Assembly (NCBI GenBank): GCA_033439765.1
Contig: JAULSN010000001.1
Coordinates: 1,488,001 to 1,552,000, forward strand
From: Lasiosphaeria ovina
Taxonomy: Eukaryota > Ascomycota > Sordariomycetes > Sordariales > Lasiosphaeriaceae
DNA: 64,000 nucleotides
Direction of reading: 5' to 3'
Shown here piece after piece: positions 12,083-23,289 of this stretch. Every line of letters starts with the position of its first letter. Position 1 is the stretch's first letter. The translations under genes were made by a program, and so were the position numbers. Under the pieces are notes generated by a model. That model had not been told where the DNA came from. It did no database searches and was given only the letters and a program-made list of their open reading frames with translations.

Positions 12083-13297
12083 GTTGGCGTGGACAGCTGC
12101 CAAAGTTGGTATGACAAAGCACCACTCTACAGTTACTCAGCGGCAACTATTGGCAGACAGGGACAGGAAACGTATGAGGCGGTACGTGGTCGCGGGTATG
12201 GGGCTCGACGTTCCGGCGGCGCTCTGGCCAAGCCGGGTCGGAGATGCGGCGGGAGCAGGGGTTCTAGATGCCGAGGGACGGCACGGGTGCGTCATGGGCG
12301 ACGGCACTGCACAGGCTCCGGGGAAGCAGGCGTGCTTGTGGCTTGCTGGCCAAGTTCTGATAGTCGAGGTCGTCTCGGCGAGCCGATTGCCCAGTGGCAA
12401 CAGTGGCAAGCTCTGGCCTCGGAGGTGATGGACGATGGACAAAACGACCGGACCTGGTGCCTAATAAGCGTGGTGCGAGTGCCCAGGGTAGTGTACACGA
12501 TAGACTAGGAGACGTCAAGGAAACGAAGCCATTGCATGGACCAATTGATCTCTAACACAAGCACGACAAAACGAAACAAGGCTGCTGCGATGCCCGGGGC
12601 CTAGACTCGGGGAGGGAGTGCCGGGATATATAGACCAGCAGTCGGAAAGACGAGACAGGCACGGCGGACGCATGCTTCGAGACAGACGAGAGCCGGCGCG
12701 ACGAGCAGGGAACGAATGACAGCACGGCATGGCCCGCGAAGGGGGCAGCAAGAAAGGGCTCGACTTGGCTTGGAAAGAGAATAGTACCTCCAATGTACAA
12801 GATGTCGACGGCAGGCCGGCAGCAGGCCGTGCATGTACTCCGTACGTAAGTAGGTAGGTACATGTCGGCCGGGGCAGAGGCAGACACGGGAGAAATCTCG
12901 CCAGGACCTGCCCAGGTACCTTCGTACATTGCGCAACTCGACGTGCTTGCTTTGTGCTTTGCTGCGCGAGCAAGCTCCTCTTGCAGCACATAGCTCCACG
13001 ATGAGGTGAAGAAGTGGAAACGCCAGCCGCGAGGCGAGATGCGGGCACTCAACAAGCTGCTAGGTACATGGCGACTTGCAGACCTTCCGGCTTGTCCCAA
13101 AGCAATTGCTCCTTTCAATGGCTGCGCGGGGCGTGAGTGTATTCGTGCTAAGGGGGGGGGGGGAGGGGGAGGCCCTTTGGGGGGCAGCTGCACGCCGGAG
13201 GGGCGTGCAGAGGTGGGAAACGGAAGTTTACGGTTTTGTCACAAACGCCGCCAGCAATGGACCAAAGTCACGGATTGGCGTTTTGTTATTTCCTTTT

Positions 13298-13360
13298 CGT
13301 TGTTTCGTAGGTTGTTGTTTCGTGGTTCTTGTTGTTTCGTAGGTTCTTGTTGTTTCGTTT
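13298..13360. repeat. TTGTTTCGTAGG-type minisatellite
   Basis: The phrases TTGTTTCGTAGG, TTGTTTCGTGG and TTCTTGTTGTTTCG recur about four times with small changes. There is no gene around it. Confidence 0.65.
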
Positions 13361-13891
13361 CTCTTCAGATTGACCCATAGACTCAAATGTTTACTTTACA
13401 GCCGCGAGCTGCGTGTCGGCTGTTCCTTTCTCTACGCTGCTGCTGCTGCCATTGTCTTGAGCTGGCTTGTTGTTGCGACGGAACGATGCAGCCAAGCTTA
13501 CAGGTTTGGACACCTCCATCCCGCCAGCCAGAGATTGAGGCTTTAAATCCTTCGTTGGATGGGCATGCGGAGTAGGTGCCCTCAAGACCCACCGCCAGCT
13601 CCCGCCGCGACGCAGGAACCGCAGAGGTACTTTGCGCTCGAGAATCGCAATAACCCTCAGACGAACCGCCCGTCCCGGCGCCTGCTTGAGACCAGTGTCG
13701 ATCGAGTACGGCGCGGGCCAGACCGCCGTGGAGATGGCGCGGTCCCTGAACTGTCTAAGATAGGCCGAGGGCTTTGCTCTGGTATTGGCGTGAGGATGGC
13801 AGGCAAGAAGGCGGGCTTGATAGGACAAATCGCTCCACAGTTGCACAGCCCGGAGGCCAGGATCGGGCGAGCAGGCGAGCGGTTAATCGCG

Positions 13892-13941
13892 ACTGATCTC
13901 CAGGGCTAGTCCATCCACTGATCTCCAGGGCTAGTCCATCC
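13892..13941. repeat. 25 bp perfect tandem duplication
   Basis: A 25-base unit starting ACTGATCTCC and ending CTAGTCCATCC is present twice head to tail without a mismatch (13892-13916 and 13917-13941), followed by four bases of a third copy. Confidence 0.9.
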
Positions 13942-16900
13942 ACTGTCCATTGTTGGACAACTGGACATCGACATGGAAAATGGCCAAGCTCTCCATCGCG
14001 GCTCTAGTTGCTACGGTGTATATTCCCAGTGCGTTCACCGGCCGTCTGCTCCTGCAGGTGTAGGATCCTCAACGCTGATCGGGGTGTACGGAGTAGCCTG
14101 AGGTCCGTAAGGGCGCCGTTTTATAGAGTCGTGCCGCCGTGCAATGCCCCGGACTGGCAACAATGCTTTCTTCGAACGATGGATAGCATGAATGTTTGCC
14201 CACGATATCCACACCCTGACGCACGCGGAGGCTTGTGTCTACTATCACGCCCAAGGCCCTCTACAACGGCCCTTGCAGGCACAAGGCAACCGGCCTGGGA
14301 GGGGTGAAAGCACGTTTACGGGGTATTGAAAGGCAATGTCATTCCCCCTCCCTCCACCAACGGGCGGGGTGGGCGGGCACCGATTTGGAGAAAAAGACCC
14401 TGGCCGCCCCACAACAACAAGCCATCGAGCTCTCGAACGAGAACGGGATGAAACCTTTCGACGCTCGAGTTCGAGACAGCAAGACGGCGAGCCGGAGCCT
14501 CGCGCCCTACCGACCACGGTGCCGGTCTCACCAGCACCCTAGAGGCACAAACGGCAAGCTCGGTCGAACGAGGCGATCCCGGTGAAACATGGAGTGGGTG
14601 GCGGAAGGGTCGGTACCTGTCACCCGTACGGTTTGCAACTCCCGCGGCCGGTGGCAGCTACCGAGCGTGACAGGGAGTCAATGGCCATCCCATTTGGTAA
14701 GCGATATTGAGCTCCTCGGCTTGGATCCGCTTGGGGTCGTGTTCACATGCAGGTACGCACGCCTGTCTGGCAAGCATAGTCTGACGGGTACCCGTCTCCT
14801 CGCCATTGACAGCAAGTGGCATGTTGCCGTGCAATTGTGAAAAAAAATAAAAAATTGCGTAGCTGCATGTTAGACTTCAGTGTTGAGGACCTGGCGGGTC
14901 TCGGTGAGGATTCGAACAAGGACAGGGCCCTCGCAGCAGGTTGCTGGCCATCTGCCCGCTCACCACGCCTCGGCGGGGTGAGAATTGAGAATTGTCCAAG
15001 GACCAGGGCAGGCGAGGTAAGTCGCAATGTAATCCCTGGCAGAGAGATAACATGTGGGCGCCGCGCCGGCTGTGGAGAGGCCCGGCACCCCCCAACAGGC
15101 AGGCCGTGCTTGGCCAGGACGAACCGCCGTCGAGAAGGTTCAGAGTAAAAAGGCGAGGGACAGGGAGGGCCCGAGCTCCCGTCCCGTCCGCTCCACGCCA
15201 ACTGCAACACCCCAGCCCGGCCACGGTGACGCGGGTTAGCATCCCACCGCCCACGTCAAGCTCAGACGATGTGTTTGTGTGCGCAGTATCCGTGATGCTG
15301 CATCAGGTCATGTCGGGATAACCCCTAAACCTGGCTCGAGCTTGCGGCAGGAAAATTTTCACTCGGATGACCGACATGACACAAGCAATCACACATGGCT
15401 TGTTCTGCGCCATGCCTTGCAGCCGCCGTCATAGCTTTGAAGCACGGCCAGCGGCACTGTGACTGGAGTCACGGCATGTGGCGGGCCTGCCGACGCCACA
15501 GTCGTCGTCCAACTGCACCAGAGGCTTTCGATGTTATCAGCACAGCGCCAGAAGCAGCAGCAGCGGCCAGCAGCTAGCAGCCAGTACCACAGATAGACCG
15601 TGGCAGCGTCCATGTATACAATACAATGTGCTGCCTTGGCCCTGACCACACCGGCCCCAGCGTTGGTCGTCCGTCACCGTCATGCTACGGCCGCGGGCAG
15701 CTCTGGTTGGTGGCCAGGCGATAGTTGAACCGGCCGGCGAGGTGGGTGGTTCTGGACGCACTGCGCTGCACGGCAACCGTGTTCTACCACATTCCAGCAC
15801 TTTTGCCGGAGGCCGGTCTCAACGCGGAACGCAAGAGCGCCGGGCCGGGGCGTCGGGCAAGGGTGCCAGCACACGTCTTCCCAAATACGATGCTACGGCC
15901 GGCAGACGCCGTCGCGATGTCGGCTCCCCTTCCCTGGGTGTCCACTTCGCCAACGGTCCGTGTATCATGTTTACATGCGCTAGGAGGCACACCGGCTAGC
16001 CAGAGGCGACTGTTTGACGTCTCGGCATCGTAGGGCAGCAACAGTTCCTGGGACTTGTGTCGTGGCCGCGGATGGCCACGATTGCTTCCGTCGGAGCATG
16101 CCTGCCAGGCAGGTACCGATGCAAAGCTTGACCGCCAGGCTGTCAAGCCATCGGCGCAGTCTATCCGTACGCGTACTCTGCACCACGTCAAGAGGCTACT
16201 CGCAAGACGCGACAGCGGCTGCTCATCGGTGCAATGGCCAGTCAAGCCAGTGCTACCAGTCGTCAGTCCTTGCCAGTCGTCAGTCTGTGCCCTTGTCAGC
16301 CCTTATCAGTCTTTGACGGCTGCGTGTCGAACGGCGTGCAAGTGCGGCGATCTCCCGAGCGAGGCAGCGATCTTGAAGACCCAGGCCAGGCCTAGCTGGA
16401 TTGAATCATTTTAGTGCACAAGGACAAGAGCGCTAAGCCCGCGATCTGCTGGTGCCCGCTCGACGCGGAGCCGCCGTTGACGAGCCATCCGATGTTCTGC
16501 CGTTGTTCTGAAGAAGCTGCAATCTGCATGTTGTCGGAGAGCAGCCCAAATCACTTGCAATGCAATTGGGACGAGGCCACCTCGGCGGCGTGCTTGCTTG
16601 TTGAGGCTTCGAGTTTGGATTTTGCGTGCCACCTAAAATTAGGTAATTTGCATTTTGCGCTTGTGGACCGTAGCTACTACATAGTAAGTGGCCTTAGCTT
16701 GGGGTTTGGCCCGCTTTCATCTGTGCGGCCAAACTTTATTATCTCGGGACTGTTTACGGTAGCAGCAGTAGCACAGCACTGGCTCTGGCTCCTGGGCAGG
16801 CCACGTCGAGCATCGCAATCGGATCAAGCCTCGGCCGGTTTTCTGTACCGTCGCACAGACGACAGACACGGACAGTAGCGTCGCAAATTGCCTCCCGATT

Positions 16901-17175
16901 TTCCCTCTATTATTGGAGACGGGCTCGCAGACAGTTCCTGGCCCTGCTGCTGGGCGTGGGCCCGCGCGCTCCCTATTCCGAGCGGCTCAACCGCCATCCT
17001 CTCTGCCGCCAGCCAGCCCTCCGCAGGCCACAACGATACCCCGAGCCAACTCGTCGTCTATCGTGTATTGCAGCTGCGCCAGCTCCTGGCACGTGGCCTC
17101 TTGTGAATCTGCGTCGACGCCGTTGCCGCAACGGCCGAGATGGATGGCGATGATGATGCCGACACCAGGCTCGCG

Positions 17176-17201
17176 CTGGCCTGGCCTGGCCTGGCCTGGC
17201 C
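17176..17201. repeat. CTGGC pentanucleotide run
   Basis: Five perfect tandem CTGGC units plus one base. Simple repeat in desert II. Confidence 0.85.
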
Positions 17202-17553
17202 GGCTGGCACTTGCAAAGCGGCAGAGTGCCGTACGGGTTCGGTTCCCTATACGGATACGTGCATGCCTACTATGTATGTACGGAGCACTTGCGGTCGGTA
17301 GTCGTAGATGCTGCTATCTTCGGCCCATGCTGGCCTCAGGGCAACATGGTACGGCGCGGCCGACTGGCTGCTTTGGGATTCTGGCAGTCGGTGACTGTCC
17401 CTCGAGGCCTCGACGAGCAAACTCCCCCAGGGCCCTAACCCACCCAGCTCCTCCCTCCCCCCCTCCACGGTCGAGTGCGGCCGAGGCGCATCGCGAGATT
17501 CGAGAAACGGCGGTTCCATACCACCTTGCCCGCCCCTAACAACTCTCCTCAAC

Positions 17554-17717
17554 ATGCCCCATGGAGCTGCCGAAAAGAACGCTCCAACCACACCGTGACT
17601 CGTCGTTAGCGGTGCATACCTTTCCCCTTTTGTACCCTACCATTCCCCTTCAGGAAGCCACACCTCATCGCCGGTCGCGTCGATAGCATTCAGGCATTGT
17701 TGCGCGAATGTGCCTGA
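17554..17717 (+). pseudogene. Possible two-exon gene relic or very short ORF
   Basis: An ATG at 17554 sits in a typical fungal start context (CTCAACATG) and reads 13 codons plus two bases to a GT at 17595. If the 59 nt up to the CAG at 17651-17653 (a T/C-rich acceptor) is removed, the frame continues smoothly through KPHLIAGRVDSIQALLREC and ends at TGA 17715-17717, giving 34 residues. The second exon is strikingly protein-like compared with its surroundings. However, the donor (GTGACT) is weak, no good branch site is visible, and the product is tiny. It may be the first part of a decayed gene. No family was recognised. Confidence 0.22.
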
Positions 17718-18414
17718 TAGAGGACATCCACAGGCATTATTACACACGAATCCGTCTCAGGTACGGAGCAAGCGGATTAGACGTGTACATACATACTGCG
17801 CGCACCTCCTCCCTACGCTTCAGTGGCGCGACTATCGGCACATGCAGCACGTCACTGCTACCTCCCTATTGTCGCCGATTCTCCCGGATATATCTCTCGT
17901 CTTGGATGAGTTGCGCACATATATGTACCGTACGTCGCGCTGCTGTACCCACCCGGCGTCGATCTAGCATGCGAGCAGCCTGCCTCGTACGGACACTGGA
18001 TTGCGATGAGGGGTATCGGCCAAATATTGGGCTGTCCGTCGACGTTGATCCCGCGGCGTATGTACGACGATGCCAGTCAACCGTGACTCTCAAGAGAATG
18101 GGAGTCTGGGACGACGAAATGAATGACCCCTCGGTCCGCGACGAAATTTTCCTTGTCTCCATGCCCCTGTCCAGTCCCCTGCCTTGTACTGCATGCAATG
18201 CCGCTGTCTGTGCATTCAGAACACTTTCTCATTGCCCCAGACAGGCATAAGGTGCGGTGCCTCTCGCCTTCGCCCTGCCCTCCTCTCGGTTTCTAGACTC
18301 GACTGTGAACTGCGGATAGATTCTGATGACTGCACTAAACCCCACTGCCGTCATTGGCCCCGTCGCTGCCCACGGGGTGGCGGTCGCTAGGGCCTGCCTT
18401 GTGCGGGCGAGCTG

Positions 18415-18438
18415 GCGGGTGCGGGTGCGGGTGCGGGT
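18415..18438. repeat. GCGGGT hexanucleotide repeat
   Basis: Four perfect tandem copies of GCGGGT. Simple G-rich repeat in desert II. Confidence 0.85.
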
Positions 18439-19677
18439 GGACGGCCAGTAACGTGCTGGCTCCTGCATCGGGCACCACCACGGTCCATAGTCCACCACAG
18501 GCGACGGTCGCTGCTTGCCATGTAATGGAACCCAACCCACGGGCGAGCGAGCGATTCCAACGCGCGGCTCGAGCGGGAGGGCATGCCCCGGGGAAGCAGC
18601 TCGACTCTTCCGGCAGACGCGGCCGATCTGGGTGCTGGATGATGCGCATCCCAAGCTATTTCCCGCGGCGAGAGTGGCATGTTCTGAATAAACTGTCCCC
18701 AGCCTTTCAAGCAACTCCACGCGCAGACGTCACAGCGAGCAGCAGAACGCTTCTTAACCAACTTCATACCAGCAGCCGGTGAGCAAGGGCACGAGAACCC
18801 CCACCAAATCAACAGTTTTCTTCTTCCTATGACGCCTTTGTCCTGCATATACCCTGGAGCCTCGGTTGCATATTGCAACCGAATTGCTTCTGCCCGTTTC
18901 ATTCAGGCCAGCCACTCCGCAGCTACTATTCCGTGCATACATACATGGATACGTACAGTACCACAAAATCGCTGGCCTCCGCCGTTGAGCTGGTCCGACG
19001 CGAGGTCCTGGTGCCCTGGCCGTGGTACTGTCCCCATTCACGCACTCGTCTCTGCCGACGCCGCAGTGGCCCAGTCTCAGCACCAGCTTCCCGCGAAACC
19101 GGGCAGCTTATCGGTTTAAAAGCGGAAGGAGCCTGTCTAGGACAAACCAGAGCGGGCCGACTTGGCTGACCCAACAGCTGGCTTGGGACTGGCGGTCAAG
19201 AGTCGAACCCCAGGCCTTGCCCACCTGCTGCCAGCCCGTCTGCCAGACGGTTCCGCCGGCTCCAACACTCACCGACTTGTGCAGACTCAGGTCAGCGACT
19301 TCCAAGGCAGTCTGTCATGATTGCACCTGCAAAATCGTCTGGCTCTAGCCTTTGGCCTCTACCTCTGGCTTCTGGTCTGGCAGTCGCCGTCTGCCATGAA
19401 GCACGACTCCAGCCGTCGCCAGCTGCCGGTCAGCACTGTGCGCTCCCAAAGTTGCGGCTCCGACTGCGGCCAAGGACTCCCATGCCTGCGTGGCAAGCAG
19501 CGAGACGCTTCCATTCGTCACTGGCCGAGATACGGCTGGTCCCAAAAACAGGACTGGGCCGACGCTTGGTGGCGACGTCGCTATGCAGCACCTCTGGATC
19601 TTTTGCCTCCTTCCGGTCTCGACTTGTCAGTGAGCCAGATTACGACAGACACGAGCCCGACGGTCACGGGCCACTCA

Positions 19678-19725
19678 GAGACTGAGAGAACCTGGCCTTG
19701 GTTTCTGGTTGGTTCTCTCAGTCTC
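19678..19725. repeat. Perfect 15 bp inverted repeat (hairpin)
   Basis: The arm GAGACTGAGAGAACC at 19678-19692 is matched by its exact reverse complement at 19711-19725, around an 18-base loop. There is no neighbouring gene that would make it a terminator. Confidence 0.85.
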
Positions 19726-20241
19726 CAAGGTCAAGGGCTTCCATGCCCGGCACCCCGTGGTCTCCGTGCCAGAGCCGATCTGCACTGGCCTAGTTTGCCT
19801 CTGCTCTGACCACCATCCCTCGAGCGCAGAACGATCATCGCCACGCAACCCCCTCACGAGTCGGCCCTCTGCTGGCCACCTGAGCACAATACCCCGCGTT
19901 ATGTGGTTCCACGCGGCCTCGGCGGCGACGGATTGGCTAGCGGCGAGCCATCAGTCCGGTCGGTCGCAATCTCGGGGGCATCAGGGACGAGGACGAGGAT
20001 GGCAGCAGCCTGGCAGCAGCTGGCGAGGGCGAACTGAAGCGTCTGAACTGCGCGTGACGGGCCAGGACGCTCAGGGGCTAGTCGCTCCGGCCCAGTGGCA
20101 TGATCGCAACACTGCACAAGACGGCGACGGCGGGCCAGCGTCGATCACGTCCTCTGCGCTTCTATTCGCCACGCTCGGCGCTCAACCGCCATAAAGACGC
20201 GGCGTTGGCCTCGAGCTTGCCATTGATGGACATAGGAGTCT

Positions 20242-20255
20242 CCTCGAGCTCGAGG
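20242..20255. repeat. 14 bp perfect palindrome
   Basis: CCTCGAGCTCGAGG reads the same on both strands. It could be a site for a dimeric factor, or chance in GC-rich DNA. Confidence 0.6.
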
Positions 20256-22449
20256 TCTGCTGGATGGGCGACAAGGCCGCAGCGATGGTCTGTCAGCCAG
20301 AGCGTCTCGCAGAACTGCGAAGGAGGTGTGGAGAGAGTCTAGACGTCTGCTCCGCTTGTGATTTCCTGCAGGTCTGGCCAGACCAGGTCACGACGACGAA
20401 GGCAGCCCGTCTCTGCAAGAGGCACCGCAGTGAGCATCTCTAGGCGACGCATCTCCATCACATCTGGAGGCAGTCCCTGTCTTGAGCTTCGTCGTGAGCT
20501 TCGTCGTGTGTCCACGGCGTCCACACGACCCCGGCCGACGCGAATCTGCGGTCGCCGGGCGGCGCGTGGTGGCGGCTATAGCTGCGGGCGGAGGCGCTAT
20601 TGTTCACCCATGTCCGGCCGTGGTTTCGTATTGACCATTTGTGCGGAGGCTTGACAGGGTTCGACGGGTTAGAGCTCACGGGCTGGAGATTGACGGTCTG
20701 ACAGACCCGACAGACGCTCTTGCCGCGAGATGGAGCCATCAGGACCCATCCCTTCCCCCGCTGGAAGCCGCTTGGGATTTCGTTGTGAACGTAAACGGGA
20801 AGTAGAGCATGTCTTTAGGAACAGCCGAGAGACGGGACGACCGCCGCCCGGCCCGCTGTTTCAAGTCTGACTGCCAGATGCTGCCCAGCTTCCCCAGACC
20901 CAGAGCTCGCGCGTCCGGAATGGCCGTCTCTGGTTGGCCTTGCGGCAGACAATGCCGAGGAGCCCAGCACGAGGCACGCAGCCTGTATGAGGCGTGCAGA
21001 GCTGTCCTCCAAGAGGTGAGGATGGGACGACATCTGCTGTCCCACAGCGTCAACCCCTAATGCCGTGGAACCGCGAGCCTCCTGGACGCATGATCCCACG
21101 GCCAGTCAACATGGGTCCATTGCGGGGAGGCCTGTCCAGATCAACACCCTATGTGCATTAGTAGAGTCGAGGGGAGTGGGCACCGCTGCAGCAGCCAGTC
21201 GAAGCACAGAGGTAGGCATGTTGACTGACTGACTTGAAAGTGTGCATCGATAGTGCGGTCCAAAGAAGAAAAGAAAGTCTGTTTTCTGTCTGCGCGGTGT
21301 CAATAAAGCCCCCAGAGTCTTGGCACCTGTGCTTGCCCTCGCCGTCCCCCCTTTTCGCTCCCCTGCCTCGAGTCGATAGCAGATTCACATGCCATGTCCT
21401 GCCAGATCCACTCGGCGGCTGCCCAATGGCGGGCTGGCTGGAGCAGAGAGAGGGGGGGGGCGTGGGAGCAGCACCGCACACGTTAACGGTGCTCAATTTG
21501 GAACGGCGTACGGACGGGCCGTACGGCGAGGACGCGGCCAACCGCTGGCGTTTCCAGATTTGGCCATGTCTTGGGCCGCCTCCCTTCACTGCTTTCTGCC
21601 AGTCCTGCTTCGCGCTGTCCGGGGGTTGGGGGGGAAATTGCCACGGGGCTGGCTGGTGGTGTGCTTCCCGTCTGCTGTGGTGGCTCTGCAGCGCTGCCAT
21701 GCCGTGTAAAATCTAAAACGCAAGAGATGGGGCCCATATCTCGTAAGAGAATGGAGTGAGCGGGTGACATGACATGATGCGAGACGTGTGTAACTCGAGA
21801 TAGTGGATCGTGTCCTGGGTACCACGTCTCCTGCGGGACAGGGTCGGTCCGTTAAGGAGAGACCGTTTCTGTGTAGGTGGTACGTTTCGCAGCCGTCAGC
21901 CGTCACCTTGTCAGCCCGTTGTTGTTAGCAATGAGCTTTATGGCGTGTGCGGAACTCAGACACAGATTGGCGATATATAAACATCACAGATGCGTGAGAG
22001 TTAGCAGGTTGTGGCTCGTGAGGCTTGGTAGCTCATCTCAGTAGCAGACCAGCTGTCGAGGCATGCTGGTCTGGTGATGTATCGGCGGTGCTGTGTTGTA
22101 TGATAGGACATGGCAGCTCTCTACCTTTTTAGGTTCAACTTGAAATATCAATTTGTCGCTGGGATAGAACCTCGAGCAAACCAGACTAACCAGGTATAAC
22201 TCTGATGATACTATACCGAAACTGGAGGTCCGGGGATACCTATGTCCCACCCGGACTGAAAGCAGTGTTCATTTTACAGCCTTAACTAGAGGTAAGAAAG
22301 GGAATGCATGACAGTTCGAGCCACTCGGACAGAATAGTATTTATTTTCAGAATGCCATTACAAACGCCGGATTCAGGTAGTATCGATACTTCACCTTGGT
22401 GATAAATCTAACTTGTGGAAGTCGCTCCTAGAGTAGACGAATGAATATA

Positions 22450-23110
22450 AACAGATTAACCCCGGACTAACCTAGGCCAAACCTAGAACCAAGTGGATCA
22501 AGCTTCGATTAAACCCCATCGCGAACGGGAATATAACCCTGACATAACCGGGTTGGAATCTAAGCAAAAGAGGATTGAACCCCGAACTCAACCGGGGGTG
22601 AACGTGGCTAGAAGACTCAGAACTAGGCTCTACCACCGCAGCAACGCAACCACAATCTCGAGCAAACACATCATGAACATAGGTAACTATAACCCTGAAA
22701 TTGCGGGTCAAAAGCCAAACGAAAGGGGGGTTGGAACCCCAGCCCAACCGGGAGTGAACGTAACCAGAAGACTCATGTAACCAAAAAGGCTCTATCACAG
22801 CAGAAAGTCGGCCGCAACTCTGAGCGAACGGCGCAGCAACTCCGTGACCCCGGAGCTTGGAAAGCTAGCGGCAAGCGGGTTGAAACCTGAGACAGACTAG
22901 GACTGAACGGCATTGTAACCCTATATCATTGGGTTATAACCTGAAAGGGGTGGGATCGAAACCTCCATTAGAGTACCTAATTACATGGCACATAAATCAT
23001 GCAAGGGCAACAAGATTTGTAACCTCAGCTAGACTAAGACTACACGTCACTTCAATCTATATCGACGGGTTGTCAACTGGGAGCTAAAGGCAAGGGGCTA
23101 AACTCGAAGC
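22450..23110. repeat. Degenerate ~156 bp tandem repeat with tRNA B-box-like words
   Basis: Two clearly related units start with ATAACCCTGA at 22533 and 22689, 156 bases apart. They share, in the same order, the words CAACCGGG, GTGAACGT, AGAAGACTCA and GGCTCTA, with a CTC/GAGC end. Weaker related phrases continue on both sides (for example around 22460-22500 and 22880-23090). On the minus strand the units carry words close to the Pol III B box GGTTCGANTCC: GGTTCAATCC, GGTTCCAACC, and GGTTTCGATCC just to the right. No cloverleaf folds by eye. It may be a relic of a short interspersed element or an old satellite. Confidence 0.5.
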
Positions 23111-23289
23111 AACCTGCGGGAGACGGTGCTGCAACATTCGAATTACCGTGCTGGAATTATGGGCTAGGCTAGAATTACGGGCTGGAAGCTGGACACGGAG
23201 ACAACAAAACCACAGCAGACAGACAGCAGTGTAAGATGATGTGGTTACCATTAAACAACCGTCTAATCATGGGTATCGCAACAAGACGC

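Larger units (their letters stand above)
12083..23289. other. 11 kb gene desert II
   Basis: No intact gene was recognised. Named contents, listed separately, are a TTGTTTCG-type repeat (about 13298-13360), a 25 bp tandem duplication (13892-13941), a CTGGC run (17176-17201), a possible two-exon relic (17554-17717), a GCGGGT run (18415-18438), a perfect 15 bp hairpin (19678-19725), a 14 bp palindrome (20242-20255), and a degenerate repeat region (about 22450-23110). A run of 12 G lies at 13152-13163. GC content drops to the right of about 21.9 kb. Long shadow frames here (up to 213 codons) overlap on both strands and are not protein-like. Confidence 0.5.

Noticed and set aside
12515..13193. Cys/Leu/Ser-rich minus-strand frames of 177 and 213 codons
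   Set aside because: They overlap each other in different frames, and poly-Pro from a G run explains the start of the longer one. No domain.
14880..14950. Possible tRNA T-arm (GGATTCGAAC) near 14907
   Set aside because: The five-base stem around the loop does not pair on either strand and no anticodon arm fits.
19195..19230. Possible tRNA T-arm (AGTCGAACCCCA)
   Set aside because: No matching acceptor or D-arm was found within 80 bases.
21158..21716. Overlapping 180- and 160-codon frames on opposite strands
   Set aside because: Mutual shadows with no protein-like features.
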